DNA of 64,000 nt. It comes from Mactra quadrangularis (lineage: Eukaryota; Mollusca; Bivalvia; Venerida; Mactridae). Location of the stretch: positions 7,712,560 to 7,776,559 of the forward strand of contig CM046293.1 in NCBI GenBank assembly GCA_025267735.1, in the 5' to 3' direction. A program made the translations under genes and the position numbers. How positions within the stretch are numbered: position 1 is the first letter of the stretch; each line of letters starts with the position of its first letter. The notes under the pieces are model-generated. The model saw only the letters and a program-made list of their open reading frames with translations, did not search any database and was not told where the DNA came from. Below, one piece after another: positions 1 to 10,471 of the stretch.

Positions 1-559
1 CCTCTCCTCCACTTAAACGACCAAGGCTCGACAGAATTTGCTATGGACATAAATGTTACCATGGATATTCGTGCTGTGCTTGGGCAGCTGATACAAACCT
101 TGTGAATACGGACATTATAACAGTACCATGGGATGTATGTGCTTACTATGTACCTTAAGGTGGCTTCTCTATGTTCTAAAGTGGTTGCTTGTACGTAAAG
201 GTAGTAAAATAAGGTACAATGCTGGCTTGTTGAACACCTTAGGGTAGTTGGGACATCTTGCACTCATGTTGCGATGTAAACCATTTAAATAAAATATTTG
301 AAAAAAAATGAAGCATTAATTTTGTTTATTATATACTTGAAAATATACTATGATATTGACCAATGTTGTGAAAATTGCGTTAGGACTAAAAATCGAAAAA
401 ATGTCTAACGTAATTTTCACATTGCTCATTTGTGAAAAACGCGTACGCAATTTTCACAACTTGTGAAAGTTACTAACGTGTTTTTCATAAGTTGTGAAAA
501 ATGCGTACGCGTTTTTCACACGTTGTGAAAAACACGGGTTGTGAAAAATGAGGTTCAAC
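1..559 (-). mobile_element. Palindrome-rich DNA element, copy 1 (left-end part of unit A)
   Basis: The right edge ends in GAGGTTCAAC, the complement of the GTTGAACCTC that opens the complete copy at 8694. Reading the reverse strand from 559 follows that copy almost base for base: repeated TTTTTCACAA/TTGTGAAAAA palindromes, ACGCGTACGC blocks, then sequence shared with 9000-9340. The copy runs off the left edge of the window. No open frame is present, so it looks non-autonomous; the superfamily is unknown. Confidence 0.85.
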
Positions 560-1689
560 ACAGCTCACCTAACTAAGCTTTCTTGGTCTTTTGTCTATAA
601 CCAGTTCTAAACTTCAGTTGTAATTCTATGTATTTTATAAACAATGAGCAGTATATGAATTACTTAATTAGTACTTTCAAACACAATGCTCTCGTTTACG
701 CTGAAGGAAATATTTCCAACAAAGTAAATTTAACAAAATACAGTATAATTTCACTAATAGGACTATCAAATCGTTCTTCGGGAACGCACTCAATACAGGG
801 ACAATCTCAAATTAAACATATAAAACTATGAAAAATTGTCAAAAAAAACACATGAATTAGCAATAACCAAAGAAGTTACTATAACTTTTTGTGGAACTTA
901 ACTGATCGAAGAGTCAATTGTAACATTTATGACATTATGAAAATGATTTTAATTGGTTGTTAGAATCTATGACTGCAAAATTAATCCTCTTAAAAACAAC
1001 ATAAAATGAGATTCAACAAGGTATGGGGGAATCATTGTTCGGTTGTTTACATTTCTTTAATGATGGTATTTTCAGGTACTAGACATTAAGACTCCGTTTA
1101 ATCTAGCCTTTAATTCTTTAATGCATTGAAATTTATCATCTATGCGTGAAGATGTAATTAAAATAGCAAGTTTACAGATTATTGAATTTTTAATATGTAT
1201 TGTAAAACTACATAATGCATGGGTGTGAATTTGAACCAAATGTGAAAATTTTGACAGTTGCTCACAGAAAATTAGAGTTTCTTCTTTTCAAATCTAGGAA
1301 CTCTAATTGAAGGATAGCGATTAAGAACCATCATGGCCTTGTTTACTTAATAATAGATACATCGGGAAATACCATAAAAGTATTGAATTATTCAGCTGCT
1401 ATAACAGGAATATTATACCTTAAAAATATTTTATTTTATGCATTAATTACATGATTTTATTGTTGTTTTGTTGCAAAGCAATTCTTTATATTATATTCCT
1501 TAAATAGTCTCTATTGCTATAAAAGTTAAAAGCATATGTACGGCGTTAAAAACTAGTAAATATTAAAGTTGAATATAATTTATGTAATTCTCTTTCAGGA
1601 AACATTATATGCGTTACATTTATGCAAATACATAATTATTTATAGTACCTTGGTTTAGGGCTATAAGTAATGTGCGTATGCCATTACAT
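560..1689. other. AT-rich stretch, no gene seen
   Basis: A 67-codon open frame at 628-831 has no recognisable domain and its composition matches its surroundings. TTTTCAG at 1070-1076 and CTTTCAG near 1592 look like splice acceptors but no coding exon follows either. Confidence 0.6.
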
Positions 1690-1995
1690 TTCGTGTCATG
1701 TTCTGTTCTGTTCTGTTTTGTTCTGCTTTGTTCCGGTCTGCCCTGCCCTGTCCTGCTCTGCCTATTCCAGTCCAGCACAGCTCTGCCCTGTCCTGTCCTA
1801 CTCTTGTCTGCCCTGGCTTCTCCTTTCCTGTCCTGCTCAGCCCTGCCCCGCCCTGACCAGCCTAGCTCTGTCCGGCCCGGCCCAGCCCAGCCCAACCCAG
1901 CCCAGCCTGCCATTTCCGCCCCACACAGCCCAGCCTAGTCATGCCCTGCCCTGTCCTTTTCTGTCTTTTCCTGTCCTGCCATTCCCTGTCCCGCT
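1690..1995. repeat. Degenerate TTCTG/CCCTG pentamer repeat
   Basis: It starts as TTCTG repeats and grades into CCCTG/CCCAG-rich units. Both strands translate into long low-complexity frames (Pro/Ala/Cys/Leu- or Gly/Arg-rich); these are by-products of the repeat. The same TTCTG-to-CCCTG order recurs at 49541-49873, where a LINE-like tail precedes it. Confidence 0.9.
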
Positions 1996-3004
1996 GTTCT
2001 GATATGAATTGCACAAATATATTGTACTTTATTGTTAAAAATATACATTTGTACTATGGTGCTGATAAACTCGTACTTGTTTATAAAATGGTTAAATTTA
2101 TAGTTCTTAGTAAAAAGCGTAATGATTTCACTTTTTTCTTTATTTTATCACGCTTTTCAAATTCTAGGAGAATTCAAAACCCTCATTAAATCATACACGA
2201 TTAAGTATATAAATAATATGTATTGGGAAGATTTCATCACGAACAACAGAAGAGCGCGTAAACATTAATGATGATGTTGTTTTGCTACTTAAAAATACAT
2301 GTGTATATACTTTATTCAAAATCACGACCGACTGCATGCTATCCATAGACAAAAATAACTTCTTTTGACACTTAATATTTCACAATTTTAAAATTATGTA
2401 ACCAAAGAAATTTGATATTTCAAATCATAAATAACATGGTTTATTGTAATAAAGAAGAAAATATAAAACATCAATATCACGAGCTATAGAACTAAAATTA
2501 TCCTTACATCTAATTTGGTTCATCCCACAAATAATCATAATGTAAAATCATTATTTTCTCTCACTTGAATGGTATAGAACGTCCATACATCAAAATTTTA
2601 AAATACTGAAGTTGTGGGATGATTTTGTATCATGAAAAAGAGTAATTCAAAGGAAAAGCCATGGAACATAAAAATGGTTCATACACGCGGATAAAATGTT
2701 CTAGAATTTCACGAAGTATGAATAATTTTGTAAACAAAGTAAAAATAAACACCTCAAGATCGTTCGCAACTCTATCCACTGTCAAGTCAAAGATCATTGA
2801 CTCTTAAAAAGTAAATGGATTTTACTTTAGTCTCTACATACGGTTGTACTTTTGCTCTATAAAGTCATGAATACTGCAGATATTACATAACATTAAAATA
2901 TAGTAAACTTAACATCTTAACAATCTGTGACAGAGAAATACTAATAGTTGATAGTTTTTCCTTTATTCATGCATTTGTGATATGGTGAGATGCCGATATT
3001 AGTG
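1996..3004. other. AT-rich stretch, nothing recognised
   Basis: No open frame with a domain, no tandem structure and no terminal repeats were seen here. Confidence 0.6.
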
Positions 3005-3140
3005 TGCTTCTTCATCCCTTTCGCCCCCTTCCACTCTCCATTCTTCCCTGCTTCTATCCCTAAGTAGTCGTAAGTAGTCTTCCTCTCTCTTTCCTTCTCT
3101 TTAATTCTCTATCTCCTTCGCTTTCCATCCACTCTTTTTG
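3005..3140. repeat. Polypyrimidine tract
   Basis: The plus strand is almost all C and T (TTCC, CTCT, TTTC runs) over about 135 bases. Confidence 0.75.
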
Positions 3141-3189
3141 TAAAGTTATTGCATATTTTAGTCTAAGATTCCTACTTACGCACGTTTAC

Positions 3190-3440
3190 CGACTTTACAG
3201 CCATTACCTTAGTCATTAGGCTACTTGTATCTATCTATCAATCTCCCTGGGGAGTCTTTTTACTCAGCTTATTAGTGCAGCCGACAAATTGGCGCAACGG
3301 AATCATACCACCCTCGCAGGTACCCATTTGCACCTGGGTGGAGTGAAGCAATCGCAGGTAAATTTCTTGCTCAAGGAAATTCGCAGTGCCCCTAGTGGGA
3401 CTCGAACCAAGGACCTCTCGATCCCTATGTGGTATACTTG
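3190..3440 (-). mobile_element. tRNA-like SINE remnant (minus strand)
   Basis: GTGGGACTCGAACCAAGGAC at 3397-3416 is the complement of a tRNA B-box region. It is preceded by a body with CACCTGGGTGGAGTG and TTGCTCAAGG, a layout I know from common molluscan SINEs, and by ATCTATCTATC at the tail side. The head is cut short. The predicted proteins across it are not credible genes. Confidence 0.6.
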
Positions 3441-4477
3441 TCTCTCTCTTTTCTCCATTTCTCTTTTCTCTTGGTATTTTTCTCATTGGTTAGGGTAATT
3501 CAACTACCTTATAAGATAAGTTTTACTTAATGTCGGCAAGACATATTGCAATTAGCGTAAGTTTATGTGAGTTTATATAACCGACTAAATGATAGGCTGT
3601 TGATGGGAGAAATATCAAACGTATTTATTTATTGCTCAGCAAAGATAGTTTGTAGATAAAAGTTAAAACCGAACAAGACGTAATTATCATCAGCGATATG
3701 CTCATATAATTTACTCTTAGTTTTCACATGAATATTACAATTAATATAACATTAAGACACTATCATTCTTTCATTTTCAAGGGGTTAAGAAGTTTCGATT
3801 AAAAAAAATACATTATCGGTCTTAGTCGAAATGATAAATTACAAATACATCAAAAACCGACGTCGTTAAATATAATTCAGTATATTTAGTAACTTGCAAA
3901 TCACTCATTACCAAAATAAATTTATTCAATTCAATATACCCATTAGTTAACAATTTGTATGATTTCTGATAAATAGAACAGGATAATTTGGAATAAGGTA
4001 GGCAGAGGTTTGTATTCGTTAAATATCATACTGACAAATACAAATATTTTCCATTTCTAAAATATTATATGTAAGAATGAGTTTATTATGTTGACTAAAA
4101 TTAGTAAATTTTTAAACCTTGTTCTAAAAACACCTGGCTGATGCTTTTTTCTCTGTATTCTTGTTTGTGTTTTTTCTTCCTTTTCCTATTATTTTCTCTC
4201 AGAAGTTTAAAATGACAATGCAGTTACTTACTGTAAACAATTATTATTGTTTGACCAAAGTCGAAGCTTGATGGTAAATTGTATTCAGTGAATGGAAAAT
4301 TGATATTAGGTACAAACCAGGTCTTACCGTAACTTTGTAAACATGTAGTATTCATTCTATAAGACGCATATCTAGTCTTTAGATAAAAAAATAAGTTTGT
4401 TTCTCTTTTTGAAATCACCAACAATTTAGTGCCTTCAGCAATTTAACCAGATGACTAAATTGCTTTTTTGTTGGGTT
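3441..4477. other. AT-rich stretch, no gene accepted
   Basis: A 66-codon minus-strand frame at 4224-4424 ends next to a donor-like ACA|GTAAGT, but no polypyrimidine acceptor lies upstream and the peptide matches nothing I know. Confidence 0.5.
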
Positions 4478-4620
4478 TAAAGCCGTAGCAAAACATTATA
4501 TAGGTCATATCAAGACGGCCAATCAACATACTCGCCGTTCCTGGAAACTCTCTAGATTTAGCCGTTAACCATTTACTTGGCATATACTTCCGTTACTGAC
4601 AGTAAACCACCCTATATGAT
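4478..4620 (-). mobile_element. SINE family S2, tail-side fragment
   Basis: GTTTAAAGCCGTAGCAAAAC followed by TATAGGTCATATCA and GTTCCTGGAAA matches the 3' half of the complete minus-strand S2 copy at 40738-41032. The tRNA-like head is missing. Confidence 0.7.
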
Positions 4621-5047
4621 TAAGAATCGATGCAACCATCTTATAACACCTGTAAATTGATATTTCATGATTCATAACAAAATTTTCATAATGAATACAC
4701 ACTTAACTTACAAACAATTTAATGGATACCTGTTTTTTATGATTAATATACTTAATGCTGAAACCACACCTGAAGAGGGTTGACCTAGACGAAATCAAAG
4801 CTAACATTGTTAATTTTAATCTTCGCAAGCTGCAATATTGCACGTAGTTCTCACTTTCTTCAGAATTAAATTTCCATCATCAATAGAAACACTGATTGTT
4901 TTCTCTGCAGTAAATAACAAAGTTGTAGGTGTTTATGTTGTAACTTAACGTGTGTGGTAGAATGTTTAAGACGTCGTACAACACGTGCATGTAACTGTTT
5001 GATATTTAAAGTGTTAGTTTTTTGTTGTTATTTTTTGTTGTTGTTGC
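4621..5047. other. AT-rich stretch between two S2 fragments
   Basis: No domain, repeat or terminal structure was recognised. Confidence 0.5.
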
Positions 5048-5272
5048 AACTCATGGTATAGTTATATCATGGCGGCCAGTCCACATACTCACTGTTGCTG
5101 AGAAGGCTAAATCACTGGAATCAGTGACAGAGGGGAGAACGACCGTAAAATAATTTTCATGAACAAGCTCCACAGGGTTAGTATGCCCCGCCTGGGAATC
5201 GAACTACAACCCCTCGGTCAGTAGACATGTGTGTTACCGACTGACGTGTCGGTGGGGTATAAAACGTCGAAT
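5048..5272 (-). mobile_element. SINE family S2, internally deleted copy
   Basis: The tail (ATGGTATAGTTATATCATGG) and the complement of a B box (GGGAATCGAACTACAACCCC at 5190-5209) are both present. The segment between them is shorter than in the 40738 copy, so the middle is deleted. The head ends near 5272. Confidence 0.7.
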
Positions 5273-5442
5273 TACACGTGCATGGAACTGTTTTATGTTG
5301 CATAAAAATGCTCGAGCTGCACGTAATGTAGTTTACAAATCTCAAAAGCTAACCGATGAAAAAAAAACTGAAAAAAATACTTGTGATTGCCTAATTAGGA
5401 AGAAAGCATGACAGAACGACGTAGGAAAAAAGTTACGTTAAT

Positions 5443-5520
5443 TACAGTAAAGTTTTGCTATTAAGACCAGCAAAATCGACGGATGGTCTTAATAGTAGAT
5501 GCGGTTCTAACCCAATCTAT
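5443..5520. mobile_element. pogo-like MITE fragment with hairpin
   Basis: ACAGTAAAG is followed by CTATTAAGACCA and, 14 bases later, its exact complement TGGTCTTAATAG. ACAGTAAA-CTATTAAGACC is the pattern of pogo/Tigger-type element ends; this is family knowledge, not a search result. The right end is not visible. Confidence 0.5.
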
Positions 5521-5699
5521 AATTAATTCTTCCCTCAGAGATCGGTAACAGTCATATATTTACTTTGACATAGTGGAGTCTCGTTTATAGAAAATATGCG
5601 TCTAATCAAATGGCATTCGGCCTCTGGTCAATACGACTACCCTTGAAAAAACAACAGGGTCTATCTGAAATTTCTTATTTAATAACATAATGATGATTA

Positions 5700-5925
5700 C
5701 CGGTTCTTTTACAATGTGTAGTAGCATGTGTGGTCGAGCGGTTATGACGTTGGACTTGTAACCATTTGATAGCCCGATCCGCGTTGGTTCGAATCCCATT
5801 CAAAACCTACCATGTTGTTTCCTAGAGCAAGAAATTTTATCCTATTAGCTCAGTTCTTGGGACCAGGAAGCGGACTCGAAAGTAATTAATCTAAGTTGTA
5901 AGAACTTGTTTCACAATCAAGCTAA
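5700..5925 (+). mobile_element. tRNA-derived SINE, family S3
   Basis: The head has an A-box-like TGGTCGAGCGGTTATGACG and a B box GGTTCGAATCC with a long variable arm, as in Leu/Ser tRNAs. A body with GAGCAAGAAATTTTA and GGAAGCGGACTCGAAAG follows. The fused body and poor acceptor pairing argue against a working tRNA gene. Confidence 0.65.
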
Positions 5926-6790
5926 AATTAAATAACATACCATATCTATTACATTATTATGTTATATATTGGAAACAAAGCTCATTTTGACAAACAATTT
6001 AAACTAATGATATTAATACATCACGATTATTGACTTGATATACTGTTTTGATGTTATAACTAGAACATAAATTTGGATCCACTTTGCACGTGTTTATCTT
6101 TATACTTAGGCCATGCCAAATTTGAATTTTGTTAAGCGTCAACTCACCGAGTTTGACAAACCTAGATACCCATTCACAAAAATACACAAACCGAAAACGA
6201 AAAAAACAGATATTTTACGACAAAAACAATGCATTATCGTATATATATTTTAATGGAAAATCATTTAGAGTACCGGTTATAAAAACGGATCAAGGAGAGA
6301 CAAATTTAGTGAACTGGCCAACGTACGATGAACATAATATGTGTTAACTTTGAGATAAACCAGTTAAAAAGCAATTAACTTCCCAGAACAAACAAAAATG
6401 TTCTTTGTATATCTAAATGCCAATGCCATGTCTTTAAATTATTACCAATTAATTAAAGAGATTCAAGACAGAAGAAACGAGGCAAAAAATAGGAAAGTTT
6501 ACCAATTATATAATTAACAGAACTCTCGCTATTTCTCGTTCAAACACACATATAAACACAAAGTATTCTGAAGTTACAGTATTTCAAGCACTTCAAGAAC
6601 TCTTACCATAAGTTGTATGTACTTTTACAAAACCATTTGATAAACCATTAAGGTTTTACAAACATTGATGGTTAGTTTAAAAGTACGTTGGACTAGTTTA
6701 TATACAAATTGGAGAATTGAAGAGTATTTGGATCTCTAGGAAAACAAATTAGCACTTTAACCATTACGAATAATTTGAAGAATAAGTTCC
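5926..6790. other. AT-rich stretch, nothing recognised
   Basis: Overlapping short frames occur on both strands at 5999-6347, with no domain and no splice sites of note. Confidence 0.5.
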
Positions 6791-6850
6791 ATCGTACACA
6801 GAAGAAAATACATACTTTTTTCAATATTTCGATCGAATTTCAGTTTTCTT
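6791..6850 (-). mobile_element. Possible Penelope-like element terminus (minus strand)
   Basis: The reverse strand reads CTGAAGAAAACTGAAATTCG, then ATCGAAATATTGAAAAAAG. CGAAATATTGAAAAAAG is also found just upstream of the 3' end of the Penelope-like element at 38657-39304. CTGAAGA and CGAAA are spaced as in a hammerhead core, but the stem between them is decayed. The MITE starting at 6851 abuts it. Confidence 0.4.
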
Positions 6851-7088
6851 CAGCAGCGTGTTCAGTAACGACTGTTAGCGAACGTTACGGGTACGGGAGA
6901 ACTCAACCCGAAGATATCTCAGCCCGTGGATAACTTAAGCCGTGGATAACTCAAGCCAAAGTTGGAACAACTCAAACCGTTACTAAGGTATTGAATTTTC
7001 TCGGGTTGAGTTGTGTTTGGGTTGAGTTGTCCCGAACCTAACGTTACGGAACTTTTCGGAACGTTCGGGATAATTGAACACGCTGCTG
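6851..7088. mobile_element. MITE with CAGCAGCGTGTTCA terminal inverted repeats
   Basis: The left end CAGCAGCGTGTTCA and right end TGAACACGCTGCTG are exact inverted complements, 238 bp apart. Inside are short direct repeats such as AACTCAACCCG and GGGTTGAGTTGT. I found no clean target duplication. The superfamily is undetermined. Confidence 0.75.
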
Positions 7089-7490
7089 GGTTGTGATAAT
7101 TGATCAGTTGGTGTCACGTGACTGAGTCAAGTCATATGACAACAAGTGATTATCATTCAAGGAAGGGTAGCCATTTATGATAAAGGTAAAAACAGTCTGC
7201 TGCAAATGGGCATATTTATAATGTTCTATCTATTTAAGTCATTTGGTGAAGAGACTTTGTGATAATATGGATACTCAACAGCCACAAAAGGATGTAATCA
7301 GTTGATATTTTTCTCTGAATCCACTGCACAAGTAATTTTTGCTCATGACCTAGTTTACTACTGGAATTATTTTTTGTGCAGAAGGTAGTCATTATTTTAT
7401 ACGCAAAATGATTTTATTTATCTTAAAACCGAAATCAGCCAGAAAAACAATATTTGTTGATCGCATTAGATATTGTCGTAGATCACGTGA
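7089..7490. other. Non-coding stretch with a shared 50-base segment
   Basis: The only thing noted is 7315-7365, which resembles 61368-61420 (both contain CATGACCTAGTTTA after TGAATCCAC). Confidence 0.5.
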
Positions 7491-7930
7491 CTGTGGACTA
7501 GGGCTGTAACGATTCACCGATGCATCGTGAGATCGTATTCGCGACTGTCCGATACGGGTGTATCGAATCGCGTCCTAAAAAAATCGCGATTCAGAAGGCC
7601 CTTTACAAGAAATCAGTTATACACAAAATATACTATATATCTATAGCATTTAACTTGCAATTGCAATCTTAACTCATATTTACTTCTTATTCTCAATACT
7701 CATTAATCAGAGATAACATTTGTTTTGTTGATTTTATTTTGTGCCAAATTAGAGTAATAATTAACTTTTTAATTTTATGATTATTTGATAAAAATATCAT
7801 ATCTTGTCAATGCATTCATACCAAATTTACAATTTACATCGTATCGCGATTAATATCGTAATCGCGAAGCATATATCGTGATACGTATCGTATCGCGACC
7901 TTGGCCAAGATACGCAGCACTACTGTGGAC
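7491..7930. mobile_element. hAT-type MITE with 8-bp target duplication
   Basis: CTGTGGAC lies at 7491-7498 and again at 7923-7930, directly flanking the 424-bp element 7499-7922. The element begins TAGGGCTGTAACGATTC and ends CAGCACTA. The duplication has T at position 2 and A at position 7, as expected for hAT insertions. Internal sequence is dominated by ATCG/CGAT words. There is no transposase, so it is non-autonomous. Confidence 0.88.
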
Positions 7931-8008
7931 CCTGAATAAAAAAAGCTAAGAATAAGCTGATGTCATTCTGTACGCTGTATAATTTATCATGTAATCATGT
8001 CTAATGTA

Positions 8009-8431
8009 CGGAAACGTATCAGGGCCTCCACTTATCTAAAAGTTTCACGTCATGTCAACTTGCTTTTTCTCGATTTGATAAAAAACATCCCATGAAGACG
8101 TAATGATTAATGTGTAATACGTATAAGTTTTTAGTTATTGCGACCAGATTTTTGTCGAAGAGACAAAAACATCAAGCATATCGAATGAAGCTAGTCACTT
8201 ATAATGTTTTTTCTCAAAAAACACGAAGTGTAAACTCTTCGACTAGATTTTTTATCGAAGAGACAAAAGCATCAAGCATGTCGAGGATAGCATATAGTTG
8301 CAAAGCTTAAAAAGTATCATCTTCGTCAGTTAATTTTATTGAGATGTGCAAAAACATCTTGTCAATGCGAACAAAAATAAAACGACTTAGCGAAAAACAT
8401 CTCATTAACTATAGACCCTGACACGTTTCCG
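8009..8431. mobile_element. MITE with CGGAAACGT terminal repeats and TA target
   Basis: The left end TACGGAAACGTATCAGGG and right end CCCTGACACGTTTCCGTA are inverted complements with one mismatch; both include a flanking TA, as in Tc1/mariner insertions. Inside, a segment containing TCGAAGAGACAAAA-CATCAAGCAT occurs twice (about 8154-8182 and 8255-8283). Confidence 0.75.
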
Positions 8432-8554
8432 TACTTATGCTATGTCAGTAAACTGAAAATTATTGCTTCATGAAAAATTAAAGCACCGATAGCGCTGTCA
8501 GGCATGGGGTTTTGGTAGAGTATATGGCTGACAGCCATTGGCTGTATACAACTC

Positions 8555-8680
8555 ATTGAAGCCACAGGGAATTGTCAAGTTATCTCCCTTTGATTTTTCA
8601 AACATACCTTATATATACTTATATACGGTATGTTTGAAAAATCAAAGGGAGGTAACTTGACAATTCCCTGTGATTGAAGC
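8555..8680. mobile_element. Fold-back hairpin MITE with 8-bp target duplication
   Basis: Element 8563-8672 (110 bp) is almost wholly one palindrome: about 46-bp arms starting CACAGGGAATTGTCAAG and ending in the complement, with a short AT loop and only one or two mismatches. ATTGAAGC flanks it on both sides (8555-8562 and 8673-8680). The near-perfect arms indicate a young insertion. The arms contain the AAAGGGAGGTAAC word common in molluscan repeats. Confidence 0.92.
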
Positions 8681-10261
8681 GATACAAGGGACTGTTGAAC
8701 CTCATTTTTCACAAACCGAGTTTTTCACAACTAGTGAAAAACGCGTACGCAATTTTCACAACTTGTGAAAAACACGTTAGTAATTTTCACAACTTGTGAA
8801 AATTGCGTACGCGTTTTTCACAAATGAGCAATGTGAAAATTACCTTAGACATTTTTTTCGATTTTTAGTCCTAACGTAATTTTCACAACATGAGTCAATA
8901 TCAAAGTATACTTTAAAGTATATTATGATAAACAAAATTAATGTTTCAGTTTTGTTTCATATATCATTTTGATGGTTAACGTCGCACATGGAAGCAAGAT
9001 GTCGCATCCACTCTAAGGTCTTCCACCAGCCAGATTCGTGCTTTATTTAACCACCTTTACGTGCAAGCAACCACTTACGCGAATAAAGAAACCATCTTAT
9101 GGTACATAGTAAGCACACGTGCCCCATGGTACTGTTATAATGTCCATATTAACAAGCTTCGCATCCAAAGCGACCGCCTCGAGGTCCATAGCAGCTGCTC
9201 TAACACACTTTCATTGAAACTTTTTCATTGCCAATAGTAATTACTTTAATGCTTCTAGCAAACATTTAAGTTCCAGCATCCTACGTTACGCTCCCTAGAA
9301 ACAGCACGAATATCCATGGTAACATTTATGTCAATAGCAACTTCTACCTAGCCTACGTCGTTTACTGACTTCAAACTAGCGACTCTTGGGGCATGAAGCA
9401 CATAACCCATTATCCATCCTGACACTAATATTTATATATTGTGCATAGCTGGCAACATGAAGATTCTTCATTATTTCATATTTTGGTAAGATATACAGTT
9501 GGTAAAAAAGGTTTACATGTTGGGAAGATGCATGCATATCAAACTTAAATAAATATGGTTATAGCTTATATATAATTGATTTATAAAAGTGAAGGTCATC
9601 GATTTTTATTTATTCACTTTTGATAATTTTGAGTTATATTTTGTAAATTGTTACACTGTGGTCAGTTTCAGAGGTATTAATTTAATTGTCAGATTTTTTA
9701 CCGTCGCTCAATATTGGAATTCGTTACAAAATTGCTGAAAAAGTGTGCCGATAAAACCTCGAGGCCGACAATATATTCCCGGTCCTCGTTTTTCACAAAC
9801 GTGCTCTTCACAGGTTGTGAAAAACGCGTTCTGTGAAAAAAATAAAAATGAAGTTCAAACGTTGAACCTCATTTTTCACACACCGTGTCTTTCACAACCT
9901 TTAAAAATTACGCTCTTGTTTTTTCTCAACGTTTGCTTAAACCCGTTTTGTGATATAACCCCGAATTGTAATAATTATTTATAATAAAGGGGTTGGTAAG
10001 TTCAACCACTTTTTAAATACTCGTTTTGCAATATAATATGACAACTTGTTTTTCTGACGAAATCTTCAAGTTAATATGACGAATGTAAGTAATTTGTTTA
10101 TTTGAACATTTATGTTTGTTTGTTAAACATTATTTTCTTTCGTTACCAATAATTCAAAGTATCGTACTATATTTTATGATGAAATTAATAAAACTAGACA
10201 TTTTATTACATTTCGGGATTTGATTACAAATTGCGTTTGTATGTTCTATTACTTTTGTAAT

Positions 10262-10313
10262 AACCCGTTTTGTAATAATTAAAACAATTCGGGCTTTTAT
10301 TACAAAACGGGTT
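10262..10313. repeat. Internal hairpin of unit B
   Basis: AACCCGTTTTGTAATAA at 10262-10278 is matched by TTATTACAAAACGGGTT at 10297-10313, a perfect 17-bp inverted repeat with an 18-base loop. It is conserved in copies 3 and 4. Confidence 0.85.
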
Positions 10314-10392
10314 TTAACAAACTTTAAACCTCGTGTTTCACAAAAAATCTTTTTGCAAGTGTGGTTCTTACACCCACTGGGTCTCGTGTTTA

Positions 10393-10471
10393 TCTGTAAT
10401 TACTTTATAATCAAAACTATGTACTATGTACACGTTTCTTGAATAAATAAATGTTCTGTTCTGTTCTGTAA
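10393..10471 (+). mobile_element. Nested 65-bp non-LTR retrotransposon 3' tail
   Basis: Copies 3 and 4 read straight through TATCTGTAAATAC here. Copy 2 has 65 extra bases (10400-10464) flanked by TCTGTAA on both sides (10393-10399, 10465-10471). The insert ends GAATAAATAAATGTTCTG then TTCTG repeats. A 5'-truncated insert with a short duplication and a simple-repeat tail fits LINE-type target-primed insertion. Confidence 0.8.

Noticed and set aside
1620..2002. Gly/Arg-rich and Cys/Pro-rich frames
   Set aside because: Translation of a degenerate TTCTG/CCCTG simple repeat.
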